The notes: generated by a model from the letters alone, not told the origin. Shown: positions 28,304 to 38,956, counted from the stretch's first letter. The stretch: 49,254 bases of DNA from Candidatus Woesearchaeota archaeon (GCA_016181265.1 JACOZP010000001.1:1-49254); one strand, 5' to 3'. Translations and numbers: made by a program.

Positions 28304-29785
28304 ATGACTGCAAAAGATCGAAGAGATCCTACTGTCCATTCCAACGATGTTAAAGGCTTGACGGTCAAGAAGAGCGAAGACTTTTCTGAATGGTACACAC
28401 AATTAATTCAGAAAGCAGAACTAGCTGATTATTCTGCGGTCTCAGGATGTATTATTTATCGGCCTAACTCCTATGCTGTTTGGGAGAAGATTCGTGACGA
28501 GGTGGATCGTCGATTTAAAGCGATTGGGATCAAGAATGCTTATTTTCCGTTGTTTATTCCGGAAAAATTATTGCAGAAAGAAGCATCGCATATTGAAGGC
28601 TTTTCGCCGGAAGTGGCGTGGGTTACTCAAGCAGGAGATAGTAAACTTGATGAACGCATTGCAGTTCGGCCAACGTCGGAAACAATTATGTATGATTCTT
28701 ATTCAAAATGGATTAGATCTCATCGGGACTTACCTTTGAGATTAAATCAATGGAATAATGTTGTTCGATGGGAATTTAAACATCCTGTTCCTTTTTTACG
28801 AGGGCGAGAATTTCTCTGGAATGAAGGACATACGGTGTTTGCAACAAAAAAAGAAGCAGAAGCAGAGAAAGATCAGATTATTGGGATTTACAAAGAAGTC
28901 TGTGAAAATTATTTGGCACTACCTTCTCTCATTGGAAAAAAGTCCGAAAAAGAAAAATTTGCTGGTGCAGAATATACTGTTTCAATGGAATTTTTGATGC
29001 CAAATGGAAAAGCAATTCAAGGACCGGATTTTCATCATGATGGACAAATTTTTGCAAAAGCATTTGAGATCACTTTTCTCGATGATAAAGGAGAAAAAAA
29101 ATATGCTTGGCAAAACACCTGGGCAATCACGACGCGGATGTTAGGTGTTCTTTTTGCGGTACATTCTGATGATCGTGGTTTGATCTTGCCACCTAAAGTA
29201 GCATTAACTCAAGTAGTCGTTGTACCCATTCTCTTTGATGCAACACGAGATGTTGTTTTGAGAGAGGCAGCTAATATTAGCAAGAAATTAAAACAGAAAG
29301 GTATTGCTGTTCATCTTGATGATCGTGATGATTATACTCCGGGCTGGAAATACAACGAATGGGAAATGAAAGGGATCCCTCTTCGTCTTGAACTTGGACC
29401 AAAAGATCTGGAGAAGAAGCAGGTGATGGTTGTCCGTCGAGATACGGGAGAGAAGAAGGCGGTATTGTTGGAGAAGCTCGATGTTGAAATCCCGGCTCTC
29501 TTGGAAACTATCCAGCATTCTCTTTTTGATAAAGCGGAGAAACATCTGACGGAGAGTATCGTTACCGTTCAAACCTTTAAAGATGCGGAGAAGCAGTTGA
29601 AAGCAGAAAAGTTGTTGTTTGCACCCTGGTGTGGGCTGCCGACGTGCGAGGAAAAGTTCAAAGAGAAGACTGGTGCTAAGTCATTGAATTCTCCTTTGGA
29701 ACAGCCGGGATTAAAAAAAGATCAGAGATGTTTTGCCTGTTCAGAGAAAGCTACAGTCTGGTTCTATTTCGGAAAGAGTTATTGA
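28304..29785 (+). CDS. proS: Prolyl-tRNA synthetase
   Basis: RPTSETIMYDSYSKWIRSHRDLPLRLNQWNNVVRWE class II motif; C-terminal Zn-type CGLPTCEEKFKEKTGAKSL. Confidence 0.96.
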   Translation: MTAKDRRDPTVHSNDVKGLTVKKSEDFSEWYTQLIQKAELADYSAVSGCIIYRPNSYAVWEKIRDEVDRRFKAIGIKNAYFPLFIPEKLLQKEASHIEGFSPEVAWVTQAGDSKLDERIAVRPTSETIMYDSYSKWIRSHRDLPLRLNQWNNVVRWEFKHPVPFLRGREFLWNEGHTVFATKKEAEAEKDQIIGIYKEVCENYLALPSLIGKKSEKEKFAGAEYTVSMEFLMPNGKAIQGPDFHHDGQIFAKAFEITFLDDKGEKKYAWQNTWAITTRMLGVLFAVHSDDRGLILPPKVALTQVVVVPILFDATRDVVLREAANISKKLKQKGIAVHLDDRDDYTPGWKYNEWEMKGIPLRLELGPKDLEKKQVMVVRRDTGEKKAVLLEKLDVEIPALLETIQHSLFDKAEKHLTESIVTVQTFKDAEKQLKAEKLLFAPWCGLPTCEEKFKEKTGAKSLNSPLEQPGLKKDQRCFACSEKATVWFYFGKSY

Positions 29786-29816
29786 ACTTAGACTTTTAAG
29801 ATAAATATCTTCTCTT

Positions 29817-30350
29817 TTATCCTTCTCCTAAATAGCCTTTGTAAACCTGTTTCTTCGATTGCAAGTCAAAGAATTTCTTGAGTATGGCATGGAGATTCCA
29901 AATCCGGTAATAAAGTTGATCGGCATAAACCCCTTCTACTTCAGGCTTCTTTACTTTTTCCATCCACGTTTTTAATGTCTTGGCAATCTTGCTATTTCCT
30001 TCGAATCGTCTTTGCCAGTCTGTCTCTACTTTTCCTTCTAAAATCATATAAATGCGAGAGTTACTTAATTTCTTCTTCTTTCCGTTAACATCGACTTCGA
30101 CTTCGGTGGTATCCCAGGCATGGACGGTGATTATGATCTTATATCCAATGTATTCGGTGATGTTTTTGCTCATTTCCCATTCAAATTCTAATTCTGCTCC
30201 ACTCGGGCCAGGGACTTTGTGCTTATAGGATTTCTCTACCCAGAGATATCCATAATTTTTTGCCCAATCGATTATTGCAGCGTACATGCCATCAAAATCA
30301 AAAAGACCGTTATAACGCAAAGTGATGGGATTAAGTGAGATTACGGGCAT
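29817..30350 (-). CDS. Conserved-looking hypothetical protein
   Basis: 177-aa ORF. Confidence 0.6.
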   Translation of the reverse strand: MPVISLNPITLRYNGLFDFDGMYAAIIDWAKNYGYLWVEKSYKHKVPGPSGAELEFEWEMSKNITEYIGYKIIITVHAWDTTEVEVDVNGKKKKLSNSRIYMILEGKVETDWQRRFEGNSKIAKTLKTWMEKVKKPEVEGVYADQLYYRIWNLHAILKKFFDLQSKKQVYKGYLGEG

Positions 30351-30453
30351 ATGAAAATCAGATATTTCTCAGTTATATAAAGATTTCTCATAGCGTCAAT
30401 CTCAGGCAAGGCAGGCGACTTTTCCTACTGTACCTCAGAGTTAACTTTCTTTG

Positions 30454-30720
30454 TTACGAGTCTTTCATGTATGGCTCGCAAATTTTCCAAGCTAGGTCTA
30501 CTTGTTCTCGTGCGGCATACAGGCATTCGGCTGCGTGGTACAATCTTTCTGCGAGCTGTTCTCGTCCTCTTTCTGCATCTGCTTCGCCTTGTCTCTTAAG
30601 GTCGTCTGCCAGTCTTTCGATAAATGTAGCTGTTTGGTCGTAGGTCATGTTACCAATTGCGCGGGCTAATTCATCGAGAGTGCCATTGTAATCACTAACA
30701 GTTCGCGGGTGTTTTGCCAT
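30454..30720 (-). CDS. Hypothetical protein
   Basis: 88-aa ORF, charged/helical. Confidence 0.55.
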   Translation of the reverse strand: MAKHPRTVSDYNGTLDELARAIGNMTYDQTATFIERLADDLKRQGEADAERGREQLAERLYHAAECLYAAREQVDLAWKICEPYMKDS

Positions 30721-30812
30721 TTCTTAGGAGCTGACTTTGAGAGATATAAATGTTCTTAAATTTTAGTGATTTCACCCAAAGTTTAATATATATTCCCCGC
30801 TTAAATTGCTTT

Positions 30813-31197
30813 ATGACAAAATCATTAGAAGGCAAACATCCGGGATATTATGAGGCTATTCTTCAGCTCCGGAACATCTCACAAGATGTCATTGATTTTG
30901 TGGAAGAGGAAATCCCTAAAATGAATCTTTCGATTTCTAAAGTTGTCGAACTAAAGTGGGGGGGAAGTTCTCATAACAGCTACGCTCCACACTAAAAAGA
31001 AAGATAAAGATATGTATCGCCTAACCATTCTCTTCCGCCAAGCGCCATTCCAGAAAGGTGATACTGTCTTAAGGGATGGTGAGGAATATGCTGTCTTGAC
31101 GATGGCCAAAGAGATTATTTTGCAACATGTTAAGACGGGTAAGAAAGTCCATGTTCGATATAAAAATATGAACGGAATAAAAAAGATCGTCCATTGA
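30813..31197 (+). pseudogene. NMD3-like protein, frameshifted at a G7 run
   Basis: 30813..30995 LEGKHPGYYEAILQLRNISQDVIDFVEEEI...; +1 frame GEVLITATLHTKKKDKDMYRLTILFRQAPFQKGDTVLRDGEEYAVL to 31197; junction at G7 30958-30964. Confidence 0.6.
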
Positions 31198-31223
31198 CTG
31201 CAGTAATTTTTTCTGTTTTCTAC

Positions 31224-32213
31224 TTACCCGTGTAGTTTCAATCTTTTTTTTAATTTAGGAATGATTTTTTCTGTTGCTTCTTCGCCGATCTTGATGAAGC
31301 GGTCTATCTTATCGAAGTCAGACCAGCTTAACCCGTCGATGGACGGGCTGATCACGATACAATCTTTTGCTTGCGCCAGCCGTTCCTGCGCCAGATTGTC
31401 TTGAAGGATATTGATTGTTTCATATAGTGTCTTAGCGATGGGATATAATTCTTTTCCGGTTATAATACGTAAGACTCGGGTTGGGTAAAGGATGGTTTGG
31501 AGGAGCCAACGCAAACTTTTTCGAAATATCTTGGGCCAACGTTCAGGGAATAGAATCGTTCCTAAAAATCTCACTTCATCTTTAATAAATTCTTCTTTTA
31601 GTGAAGTGAGAAATGTTGCTTCATTTTTAGAAGTGACCTTGCTTGGTTTTTGTCGAGGAGAAGTCGTATCTATGGCGAGAATAATCTCTGCTCCCATCTT
31701 TTTGACGATATCAAATGGCGTGGGATCACTTATCGCTCCATCAATATACTCTTCTTTCTTGAGAAGATATGGGTTAAAAATTCCGGGGATAGAGATGGAA
31801 GCACGGAGGGCGCTAGCAATGTCTCCTTTCTGGAAAATGACTTGTTTCTTTTTTGTCAAGTTGTAGGAGATAATCTGAAGAGGTATCACGGTGTTTTGAA
31901 TTTTTTGACGGAAAACCAACTCTTGTAAATATTGATTAACTCGCTTTCCTTCTAGTAATCCTGCTTTTGGAACAGTAAAATCAACGATCCTCCGCCAATC
32001 GGTATGTTTCATGAATTCTTCGATTTCAAGAGGCGTTCTACCGACCGCGTACGCGGCAGCGATGACTGCTCCCATCGATGTGCCGGCGAGGTAATCGGGG
32101 TTAATCTTGTGTTTTTGCAGCGTTTTCAGAACTCCTAAATGAACGAATCCTCTTGCTCCTCCTGCGCCTAACGCTAGACCAAGGGATGGCCCGTTTCGTT
32201 TTACTTTTTTCAT
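31224..32213 (-). CDS. Patatin-like phospholipase (RssA-like)
   Basis: LGLALGAGGARGFVHLGVL, GTSMG (GXSXG), DGAISDPTP. Confidence 0.92.
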   Translation of the reverse strand: MKKVKRNGPSLGLALGAGGARGFVHLGVLKTLQKHKINPDYLAGTSMGAVIAAAYAVGRTPLEIEEFMKHTDWRRIVDFTVPKAGLLEGKRVNQYLQELVFRQKIQNTVIPLQIISYNLTKKKQVIFQKGDIASALRASISIPGIFNPYLLKKEEYIDGAISDPTPFDIVKKMGAEIILAIDTTSPRQKPSKVTSKNEATFLTSLKEEFIKDEVRFLGTILFPERWPKIFRKSLRWLLQTILYPTRVLRIITGKELYPIAKTLYETINILQDNLAQERLAQAKDCIVISPSIDGLSWSDFDKIDRFIKIGEEATEKIIPKLKKRLKLHG

Positions 32214-32277
32214 CCTCCTTCTAGAGGATTAAGCTGACTGGGTTTATCTTCTTTTCTGTTTTCATTCATAGAGAAGA

Positions 32278-32368
32278 TTAGTAAATGACATAACTAGGTT
32301 ATAATCAATCTGTCATTTACTAACTAGTGAGCGACTGGTTTCAATAGTTTTCTTTTGTCGCTCACTAG
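32278..32368. repeat. Two tandem perfect inverted repeats
   Basis: TTAGTAAATGACA (32278-32290)/TGTCATTTACTAA (32311-32323); CTAGTGAGCGAC (32324-32335)/GTCGCTCACTAG (32357-32368). Confidence 0.8.
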
Positions 32369-32409
32369 ATCAACACAAGCTTTATATCTTACTTCTCTCT
32401 TTTTCTTGC

Positions 32410-34239
32410 ATGAAAAAAGGGTTGTGTTTGGTTACGATTCTGTTTTGTCTATTTCTCTTTCCATCAGCATTAGCACAGGCTCAACAGTATCATCTTAAGC
32501 TTCTGGCTGTACAAGAAGAGGGCAAGGGATATCAAGGAAGTGATGCAGATCTTTATCTCGAATTAAAAGAAGGTTCTGGCAGAGTCTTTTTGGAAACATT
32601 TCCGCTGACAAAGTTAGATACACAGATTTCAACTCGTTTTGCTAAAGAGATCGCCTGTAGTCACTTCAAGCTCCCTTGTGATGAGTATGATTTTATCTAT
32701 ACAATCAAAGCAAAATCAACGATCATCGGCGGCCCTTCTGCAGGAGCAGCTTTGGCAGCATTAACGGCAATTGCCGTCTTGGATTTACCCTACGATCAAC
32801 AGGTAACGATTACGGGAACGATCAATTCTGGTGGCGTTGTCGGTCCGGTAGGGGGAGTCAAAGAAAAGCTGGAGGCAGCTTCTAAAGCAGGATTGAAGAA
32901 AGTGCTGATTCCTTTGGGAACTGCCAATCAAAGTCTTGCGGAACGAGAATTGGGATCACACAAAAGCAGTAATTCTTCAAATGCGTCGCTGGTAAGCAAT
33001 AATTCTAATTTACTTCAGTATGGAAAAGAGAAACTCAGTCTTGAAGTCATGGAAGTTGTCGATCTGGATATGGTCGTGAAAGAAATAACTGGCGTCGATC
33101 TGGATCATAAAGCAGTTACGGTGACGGAAGATGAGAACTATGCCCAGATTATGAAAGGCTTGCAAGAAGCTTTATGCGCGCGGTCTGATGAATTGCTAGC
33201 TCTGATTGCACAAGATGGGTTCGTCCTTGATAATGAGAGTAGTGCAACCTTCCGAGCACGGAACGAATCGGCATACAATGCTTCTCTGGCTCACGATTAT
33301 TATTCTGCCGCAAGCTATTGTTTTAGCAATGATATCTTACTGCGGACGTTTTATTATAATAAGCAAAATTTATCTAGAGTAGAATTACTTCAGTTATATG
33401 CGCTTATCGAGAAAAAAGCAGCTAATCTCGAGAGCAAAGTTCATAATGAATCTATCGAGACGATCTCTGATCTTCAAACAGCGATGGTCGTCGAGGAAAG
33501 ATTACAGGATGTGAAAGATCAATTTGAAAGGATCCGTAGTCAGGAAGTTCCTTTAGATCTGCGCGAGATGCGGGCAATTTTAGCCTATGCTGAGGAGCGT
33601 TTCTATTCGGCTGTCGCGTGGTTCCAGTTCTTTTCCATGAATGGAAAAAAATTCGTTTTGGATACGGCTAGCTTGGCTCGGTCTTGTCAAGAGAAAATCA
33701 TGGAAAGTGAAGAGCGTTATCAGTATGCTGCGTTCTTTTTAGGGCCGCAGGTGCAGTTTATAGAAGATCGCATCGCTCGTGCACGTGAGGCTCTGGAAAA
33801 AAAAGCATTTACGTTATGTTTGATTACGGCGGCACAGGCGAAAGCCAATGCTAATGCGATTGTGAGTTCGTTAGGTGTTGATGAAAGTGCTTTGCCGCAG
33901 CTCTTAGAAAGTAAACGGAAAACGGTAGAACGAGTTATTTTTGAGAATAGCGAGGATGGTGTTTTTCCAATACTTGGTTATTCTTATTATCAATATGCTG
34001 TTTCGTTGCAGGAGAAAGATACGTTTAATGCTTTGTTATATATGGAGAATGCGTTAGAGATGAGTGATCTGAGTATGTACTTTCCTGAGAAGAGAAACGT
34101 TTTCGAGCGGATGAGGGTTTCTTTCTTCGGGACGCGTGATTTTAAACTACAATTAGAAGGGTTTGTTACCGGTGTTGTTGTGGTATTAGTAGTTCTTGTC
34201 CTGTTGTCCAAGAGGAAGAAAAGATCTATCTTGTCTTAG
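32410..34239 (+). CDS. Lon-like (S16-family) protease with signal peptide and C-terminal TM
   Basis: STIIGGPSAGAALAALTAIAVLDLPYDQQVTITGTINSGGVVGPVGGVKEKLEAASKAGLKKVLIP. Confidence 0.88.
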   Translation: MKKGLCLVTILFCLFLFPSALAQAQQYHLKLLAVQEEGKGYQGSDADLYLELKEGSGRVFLETFPLTKLDTQISTRFAKEIACSHFKLPCDEYDFIYTIKAKSTIIGGPSAGAALAALTAIAVLDLPYDQQVTITGTINSGGVVGPVGGVKEKLEAASKAGLKKVLIPLGTANQSLAERELGSHKSSNSSNASLVSNNSNLLQYGKEKLSLEVMEVVDLDMVVKEITGVDLDHKAVTVTEDENYAQIMKGLQEALCARSDELLALIAQDGFVLDNESSATFRARNESAYNASLAHDYYSAASYCFSNDILLRTFYYNKQNLSRVELLQLYALIEKKAANLESKVHNESIETISDLQTAMVVEERLQDVKDQFERIRSQEVPLDLREMRAILAYAEERFYSAVAWFQFFSMNGKKFVLDTASLARSCQEKIMESEERYQYAAFFLGPQVQFIEDRIARAREALEKKAFTLCLITAAQAKANANAIVSSLGVDESALPQLLESKRKTVERVIFENSEDGVFPILGYSYYQYAVSLQEKDTFNALLYMENALEMSDLSMYFPEKRNVFERMRVSFFGTRDFKLQLEGFVTGVVVVLVVLVLLSKRKKRSILS

Positions 34240-34289
34240 AGATTCTGAAGGAAGAGACCGAGAAGCTTTTGAGAAATAATGATTATAAA

Positions 34290-34327
34290 CCCCTCGCAGG
34301 TTACAGCAAGCTGCATCCTGCGTGGGG
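34290..34327 (+). other. Intergenic hairpin (structured RNA/terminator candidate)
   Basis: CCCC-T-CGCAGG / CCTGCG-T-GGGG plus inner CAG-CAAG-CTG. Confidence 0.5.
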
Positions 34328-34477
34328 AAAAAGAGGTGATAGATGTTTAGGTGGTTAGGAACGCTGCTGATATATAAATGTTTCTGATGTTGAGTATTTT
34401 AAAGTAGTGAATTTGTATCGAGGTGGGGACAGAAAGTGGGCGATATCTTTTTATAGTTTTATTTGATTGGAATGAGA

Positions 34478-35215
34478 ATGAAGATTCATTTTTGGGTGAT
34501 TTTGCTGTTTTCCCTGTGCTTTCTACTGCCCTTTGCATCTGCAGCGACAATAAAAGGCTCTCTTTACAATGAGCAGTTAGTTCTTGCGAAAGATGTCTTT
34601 GTAGAGATCAATACCACACCTGCTCAAAAGTTTCTGGCCAAACAAGGATCGTATGAGTTTATTGTTCCTTCGGGAGAATATACATTGATAGCGCGCAAAG
34701 GATTGACGGAGATCAAGGAGAATACGAAAATAGTGGATGATGGCACGTATATTGTTGATCTTTTTCTGTTGCCGGACTTTAGTGTTGAAGATGAATTATG
34801 GCAGAATGCCGACGAACTGATTGTAGAAGAATCTATTTTAGAAAAGGATTCTTCCGGCGCAGAATGGTGGCGTTATCTACTGGTTATTGTGATCTTAGGA
34901 GTTTTAGGTTGGCGCTATGCGCGCATGCGACGGAAATATGGTTCATTAACTCGTTTTCGCAGAGAGATGAAAGTGGAGCATGCCAAAACAGTAGAACAGC
35001 ATAAAGAGGAGATTGCGCAAGAGCCGGGTTATCTTGATGAGGTTTTAGCGATCATCCGGAATCATGATGGACGCATTACGCAGAAACAATTACGCAATGA
35101 GATGTTACATCTTTCGGAAGCAAAGATCAGTTTGATCCTGACGGAGCTGCAACATAAAGGGGTTGTGGAAAAGATCAAGAAAGGAAGAGGGAATGTGATT
35201 GTCCTGAAGAAGTAA
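34478..35215 (+). CDS. Membrane-anchored winged-helix regulator
   Basis: Signal peptide, TM at WWRYLLVIVILGVLGW, C-terminal HTH (LAIIRNHDGRITQKQLRNEMLHLSEAKISLILTELQHKGVVEKI). Confidence 0.75.
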   Translation: MKIHFWVILLFSLCFLLPFASAATIKGSLYNEQLVLAKDVFVEINTTPAQKFLAKQGSYEFIVPSGEYTLIARKGLTEIKENTKIVDDGTYIVDLFLLPDFSVEDELWQNADELIVEESILEKDSSGAEWWRYLLVIVILGVLGWRYARMRRKYGSLTRFRREMKVEHAKTVEQHKEEIAQEPGYLDEVLAIIRNHDGRITQKQLRNEMLHLSEAKISLILTELQHKGVVEKIKKGRGNVIVLKK

Positions 35216-35293
35216 ATTATCTCTCTTTGACTAAGCATTAATTCTAATTAATCGCCAGAATATTTTTAAACAACTACCTATTCACCTTCACTT

Positions 35294-38200
35294 ATGAGAT
35301 TTGAGCAGTATAATCCACAAGAACTGGAGAAGGAAATTCTCGCTTTTTGGCAGAAGAATAAAGTAGTGGAAAAGCTGCGTAAACGGAATAAAAAAGGACC
35401 AAAATTCTATTTCTTGGAAGGGCCGCCCTATACATCTGGGCATATCCATCTCGGGCATGCCTGGAATATGGCATTGAAAGATCTTGTTCTGCGTTATAAG
35501 CGGATGAATGGTTTCAATGTCTGGGATCGGATGGGATATGATATGCATGGTCTGCCGACGGAACAGAAGACGATGGCCAAACTAAATCTGAAGAATAAAG
35601 AAGAGATCGAGAAGTTTGGCGTGGGAAAGTTCACGAAGGAATGTAAGAATTTCTGTCTAGACATGATGGAGAAGATGAACGAGGATTTTAAGAGAGTAGG
35701 CAGTACTTTAGATTTTACGAATCCGTATCAACCGATCACAAAGGAGTTTATGGAAGCAGAATGGTGGTTGATCAAAAAAGTGCACGAGAAGAAGCGTTTG
35801 TACCAAGGTTTGCGGACAATGCATTGGGATGCAGCAACGCAGACCGCCGTAGCTAAGCATGAATTGGAGTATAAACAAGTAAAAGATATTTCTATCTATG
35901 TAAAATTGCAGTCTGTCGAAGACAAGAAGAAGTTCTTCGTCGTTTGGACGACAACGCCATGGACAATTCCGCTAAACTTAGCGGTGATGGCTAATCCTGA
36001 GATGGACTATGTTGAAGTCAAAGCAGGCGCAGAGAATTGGATTGTTGCCAAGTCTTTAGCGGAAAAAGTGTTAGTGAAAGCTGGTTTTGATATCGTCACG
36101 ATTGTTAAAGAATATCGTGGAAAAGAATTAGGGGGGAAAAAATATATTCATCCGCTGCGTATTGAGAAATATCTGCCTAAAGACCTACAGAGAAACCCAA
36201 AGTTATTCTCTGTGTTGTTGAGCAGCGAATATGTTGATGATTCTGCTGGTACGGGTTTAGTTCATTGTGCACCGGGCTGCGGTCCGGAGGATTATGAAGT
36301 TGGACATCTTAATCATCTGCCGCCGTTTAATTGTGTGAATGAAGAGGGCTTATTTTCCGATTTCGGTGAATTTACGGGATGGAAAGCGAAAACAGATGAT
36401 CTTAAATTCATCAACGCGATCAAAGAGGCGGGAGCACTTGTCGCAAAAGAATCATATGTCCACGATTATCCCCATGGTGAACGAAGCCATGAGCCAGTTA
36501 TCTTTAGAACGACGAAACAATGGTTCTTTAAAGTAGAAGATTTGAAGGAGAAAATGCTCTCTGCTAATGCGGAGATCTATTGGAACCCGCAGGGTGGAAA
36601 GAATGCGTTTACTTCCTGGTTAGATAATCTACGAGATAATTCAATTACAAAACAGAGATATTGGGGGACGCCTGTGCCGATCTGGCAGGCAGCTGACGGG
36701 GATTACATCGTCGTGGGTAGTGTCGCGGAATTAGAAGAGCTATCAGGTCAGAAAGTCAAAGAGATGCATATTCCCGAGATTGATTCGATTACGATCACAA
36801 AAAGTGGTAAAATCTACAAGCGCGTGCCGGATATCCTTGATGTCTGGATCGATGCCGGGACGGCGTCATGGAATTGTCTGGATTATCCGACAGACACAAA
36901 GACTTTCGAGAAGTTATTCCCCGCAGATTTTATCTTGGAAGGGAAAGATCAGATCCGTGGCTGGTATAATCTCTTGATGGTCGCTTCGTTTTTGGCATTT
37001 GACAAGCCGTCTTTCAAAAATGTTTACATGCACGGTTTTGTGACGGATGTCAATGGTGTCAAGATGTCAAAGTCGTTGGGTAACATCATCTCTCCGTATG
37101 AAGTTATTGACAAACAGGGAGCAGATGTCTTACGTTATTACACCGGACAGACGAATGCTGGTGAAGATATCAATTTCAGCTGGGAAGAATGTGCGGTAAA
37201 GCAGCGAAACTTGATGATCTTATGGAACTTACACAAATTGGTTTTGAATCTGGCTGGTGAAATCCGCTATAATCCTTTTACGACGAAGAAGTCAAAAGAT
37301 TTTGGTCCGGAGGAAAAGTATATCTTTTCGAGACTGCATGAGACAATCACCTCTGTTACCCAATTAATGGAGAATTATCGCTTAGACGAAATCATTGAAC
37401 CGTTGGAAACATTATTTTTGGATTTGAGCAGAACATATGTGCAGATGGTGCGAGATAAAAGTACGATCGGCACAGCAGATGAACGTGAAGTCTGTGTCTA
37501 TACGTTAGGACATGTCTTGTTGGAGTGTCTGAAGATGTTTCATGTCGTTGCGCCATTTATTACCGAAGCTATGTATCTGAATCTGAAGGAAGCATTCAAA
37601 CTGAAAGAGGAAAGCATAAGTCATTATGCTTGGCCGGTGGCTGATGTGAAGCTGATTGATCCGGTTTTAGAGGCGCAGATGGAGATCGTACAGAACGTGA
37701 TTACTGCGGCATCTGCAGCACGGGAAAAAGCAAAGTTAAGTTTGCGCTGGCCGATAAAAGAAGTTGTTGTGGGCAGCACACAGAAGAATGTCGTCGATGC
37801 AGTGAGCTCATTGAATGGTATCTTGAAATCACAGATCAATGCGAAGAATGTTCTGGTGAGCGCTTCGGTGAAAGGCGTGCAGCGGAAGATCAAGCCGGAA
37901 TATGCAAAGATCGGTCCAGTATATGGAAAATTATCCTCCGGTATTATCACCTGTCTGGCAGTGCATAGTCCAGAAACAGTGCTGGGCCATATTGAAAATG
38001 AAGGAGCACACGTGTTTAAAGTAGATGGCCAAGAAGTACGTGTCACGCGCGAGATGATTTCCGTGGAATTGACGGTGCCGCCGCCGTATGTTGCTGCGGA
38101 AAGTAAATTTGGAACCGTGTATATCAATACGGAAAGGACTGCTGCTCTGGAGGCGGAAGGTTATGCACGGGAGATTACACGAGCGATCCAAAATGCGCGA

Positions 38201-38419
38201 AAGACGGCGGGATTGCAGAAAGTAGACGAGATTGAGCTTGTGTTGAGGGTGAGCAAGGAATTATCTTCCTCGTTGAAACCGTGGGTTAAAGAGATGGAAG
38301 AAAAAGTTGGTGCCGTGGCATTTGATTTGGTTTTAGTTGATCCGGTGAAGAAGTATGATCATGGGTATGACTTTTCTGTGAAGACGGAGATGATGAGGGT
38401 TTGGTTGAGGAAGACGTAG
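35294..38419 (+). CDS. ileS: Isoleucyl-tRNA synthetase
   Basis: PPYTSGHIHLGHAWN (HIGH), KMSKSLGN (KMSKS), WTTTPWTIPLNLA. Confidence 0.97.
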   Translation: MRFEQYNPQELEKEILAFWQKNKVVEKLRKRNKKGPKFYFLEGPPYTSGHIHLGHAWNMALKDLVLRYKRMNGFNVWDRMGYDMHGLPTEQKTMAKLNLKNKEEIEKFGVGKFTKECKNFCLDMMEKMNEDFKRVGSTLDFTNPYQPITKEFMEAEWWLIKKVHEKKRLYQGLRTMHWDAATQTAVAKHELEYKQVKDISIYVKLQSVEDKKKFFVVWTTTPWTIPLNLAVMANPEMDYVEVKAGAENWIVAKSLAEKVLVKAGFDIVTIVKEYRGKELGGKKYIHPLRIEKYLPKDLQRNPKLFSVLLSSEYVDDSAGTGLVHCAPGCGPEDYEVGHLNHLPPFNCVNEEGLFSDFGEFTGWKAKTDDLKFINAIKEAGALVAKESYVHDYPHGERSHEPVIFRTTKQWFFKVEDLKEKMLSANAEIYWNPQGGKNAFTSWLDNLRDNSITKQRYWGTPVPIWQAADGDYIVVGSVAELEELSGQKVKEMHIPEIDSITITKSGKIYKRVPDILDVWIDAGTASWNCLDYPTDTKTFEKLFPADFILEGKDQIRGWYNLLMVASFLAFDKPSFKNVYMHGFVTDVNGVKMSKSLGNIISPYEVIDKQGADVLRYYTGQTNAGEDINFSWEECAVKQRNLMILWNLHKLVLNLAGEIRYNPFTTKKSKDFGPEEKYIFSRLHETITSVTQLMENYRLDEIIEPLETLFLDLSRTYVQMVRDKSTIGTADEREVCVYTLGHVLLECLKMFHVVAPFITEAMYLNLKEAFKLKEESISHYAWPVADVKLIDPVLEAQMEIVQNVITAASAAREKAKLSLRWPIKEVVVGSTQKNVVDAVSSLNGILKSQINAKNVLVSASVKGVQRKIKPEYAKIGPVYGKLSSGIITCLAVHSPETVLGHIENEGAHVFKVDGQEVRVTREMISVELTVPPPYVAAESKFGTVYINTERTAALEAEGYAREITRAIQNARKTAGLQKVDEIELVLRVSKELSSSLKPWVKEMEEKVGAVAFDLVLVDPVKKYDHGYDFSVKTEMMRVWLRKT

Positions 38420-38434
38420 GGGAATTTTAGTACA

Positions 38435-38956
38435 ATGACTAAACTGCAAATTAACTTAATTACAACCGACTATGATTGGTTTTCAGATATTGCACAAAGA
38501 GCCAAGAACATTTTCGATCGAGACCGTTCTGAATTACTTAGAATCATGCAAGAAGATTCTCCACATTTTCCGGTAATGGACATCATGAATCGTCTTGAAT
38601 ATTTACCACAAGAACCCGGTCAATTTTGGGAGGAGATGAATGCGCGCTTCGTTGGTCCATTTGCTCCTTATATTGAATTTCGACTTCATGCTATCACGAT
38701 AAGCCCTTCGGAGTCAAGGGGATTTTTTCTTCAACGAAGATCTTTCGAATATGAGAGATTAAAAAGCACAATCTTGTTGGAAGACGATGACATTAAATCG
38801 TCGTCGTTTCGTCGACGTTTGCCCCCTGGTACTACTCATATTCCATGGCTCTTCAATTTTGTGAGTAATTGTGGCTATTATGATTCTTTGTTTCAAGATT
38901 TAGATCGAGATTTTGATGTGAATCGAGTTGATGTACTTTATTTCTTTAATCAATGA
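38435..38956 (+). CDS. Hypothetical protein
   Basis: 173-aa ORF. Confidence 0.5.
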   Translation: MTKLQINLITTDYDWFSDIAQRAKNIFDRDRSELLRIMQEDSPHFPVMDIMNRLEYLPQEPGQFWEEMNARFVGPFAPYIEFRLHAITISPSESRGFFLQRRSFEYERLKSTILLEDDDIKSSSFRRRLPPGTTHIPWLFNFVSNCGYYDSLFQDLDRDFDVNRVDVLYFFNQ

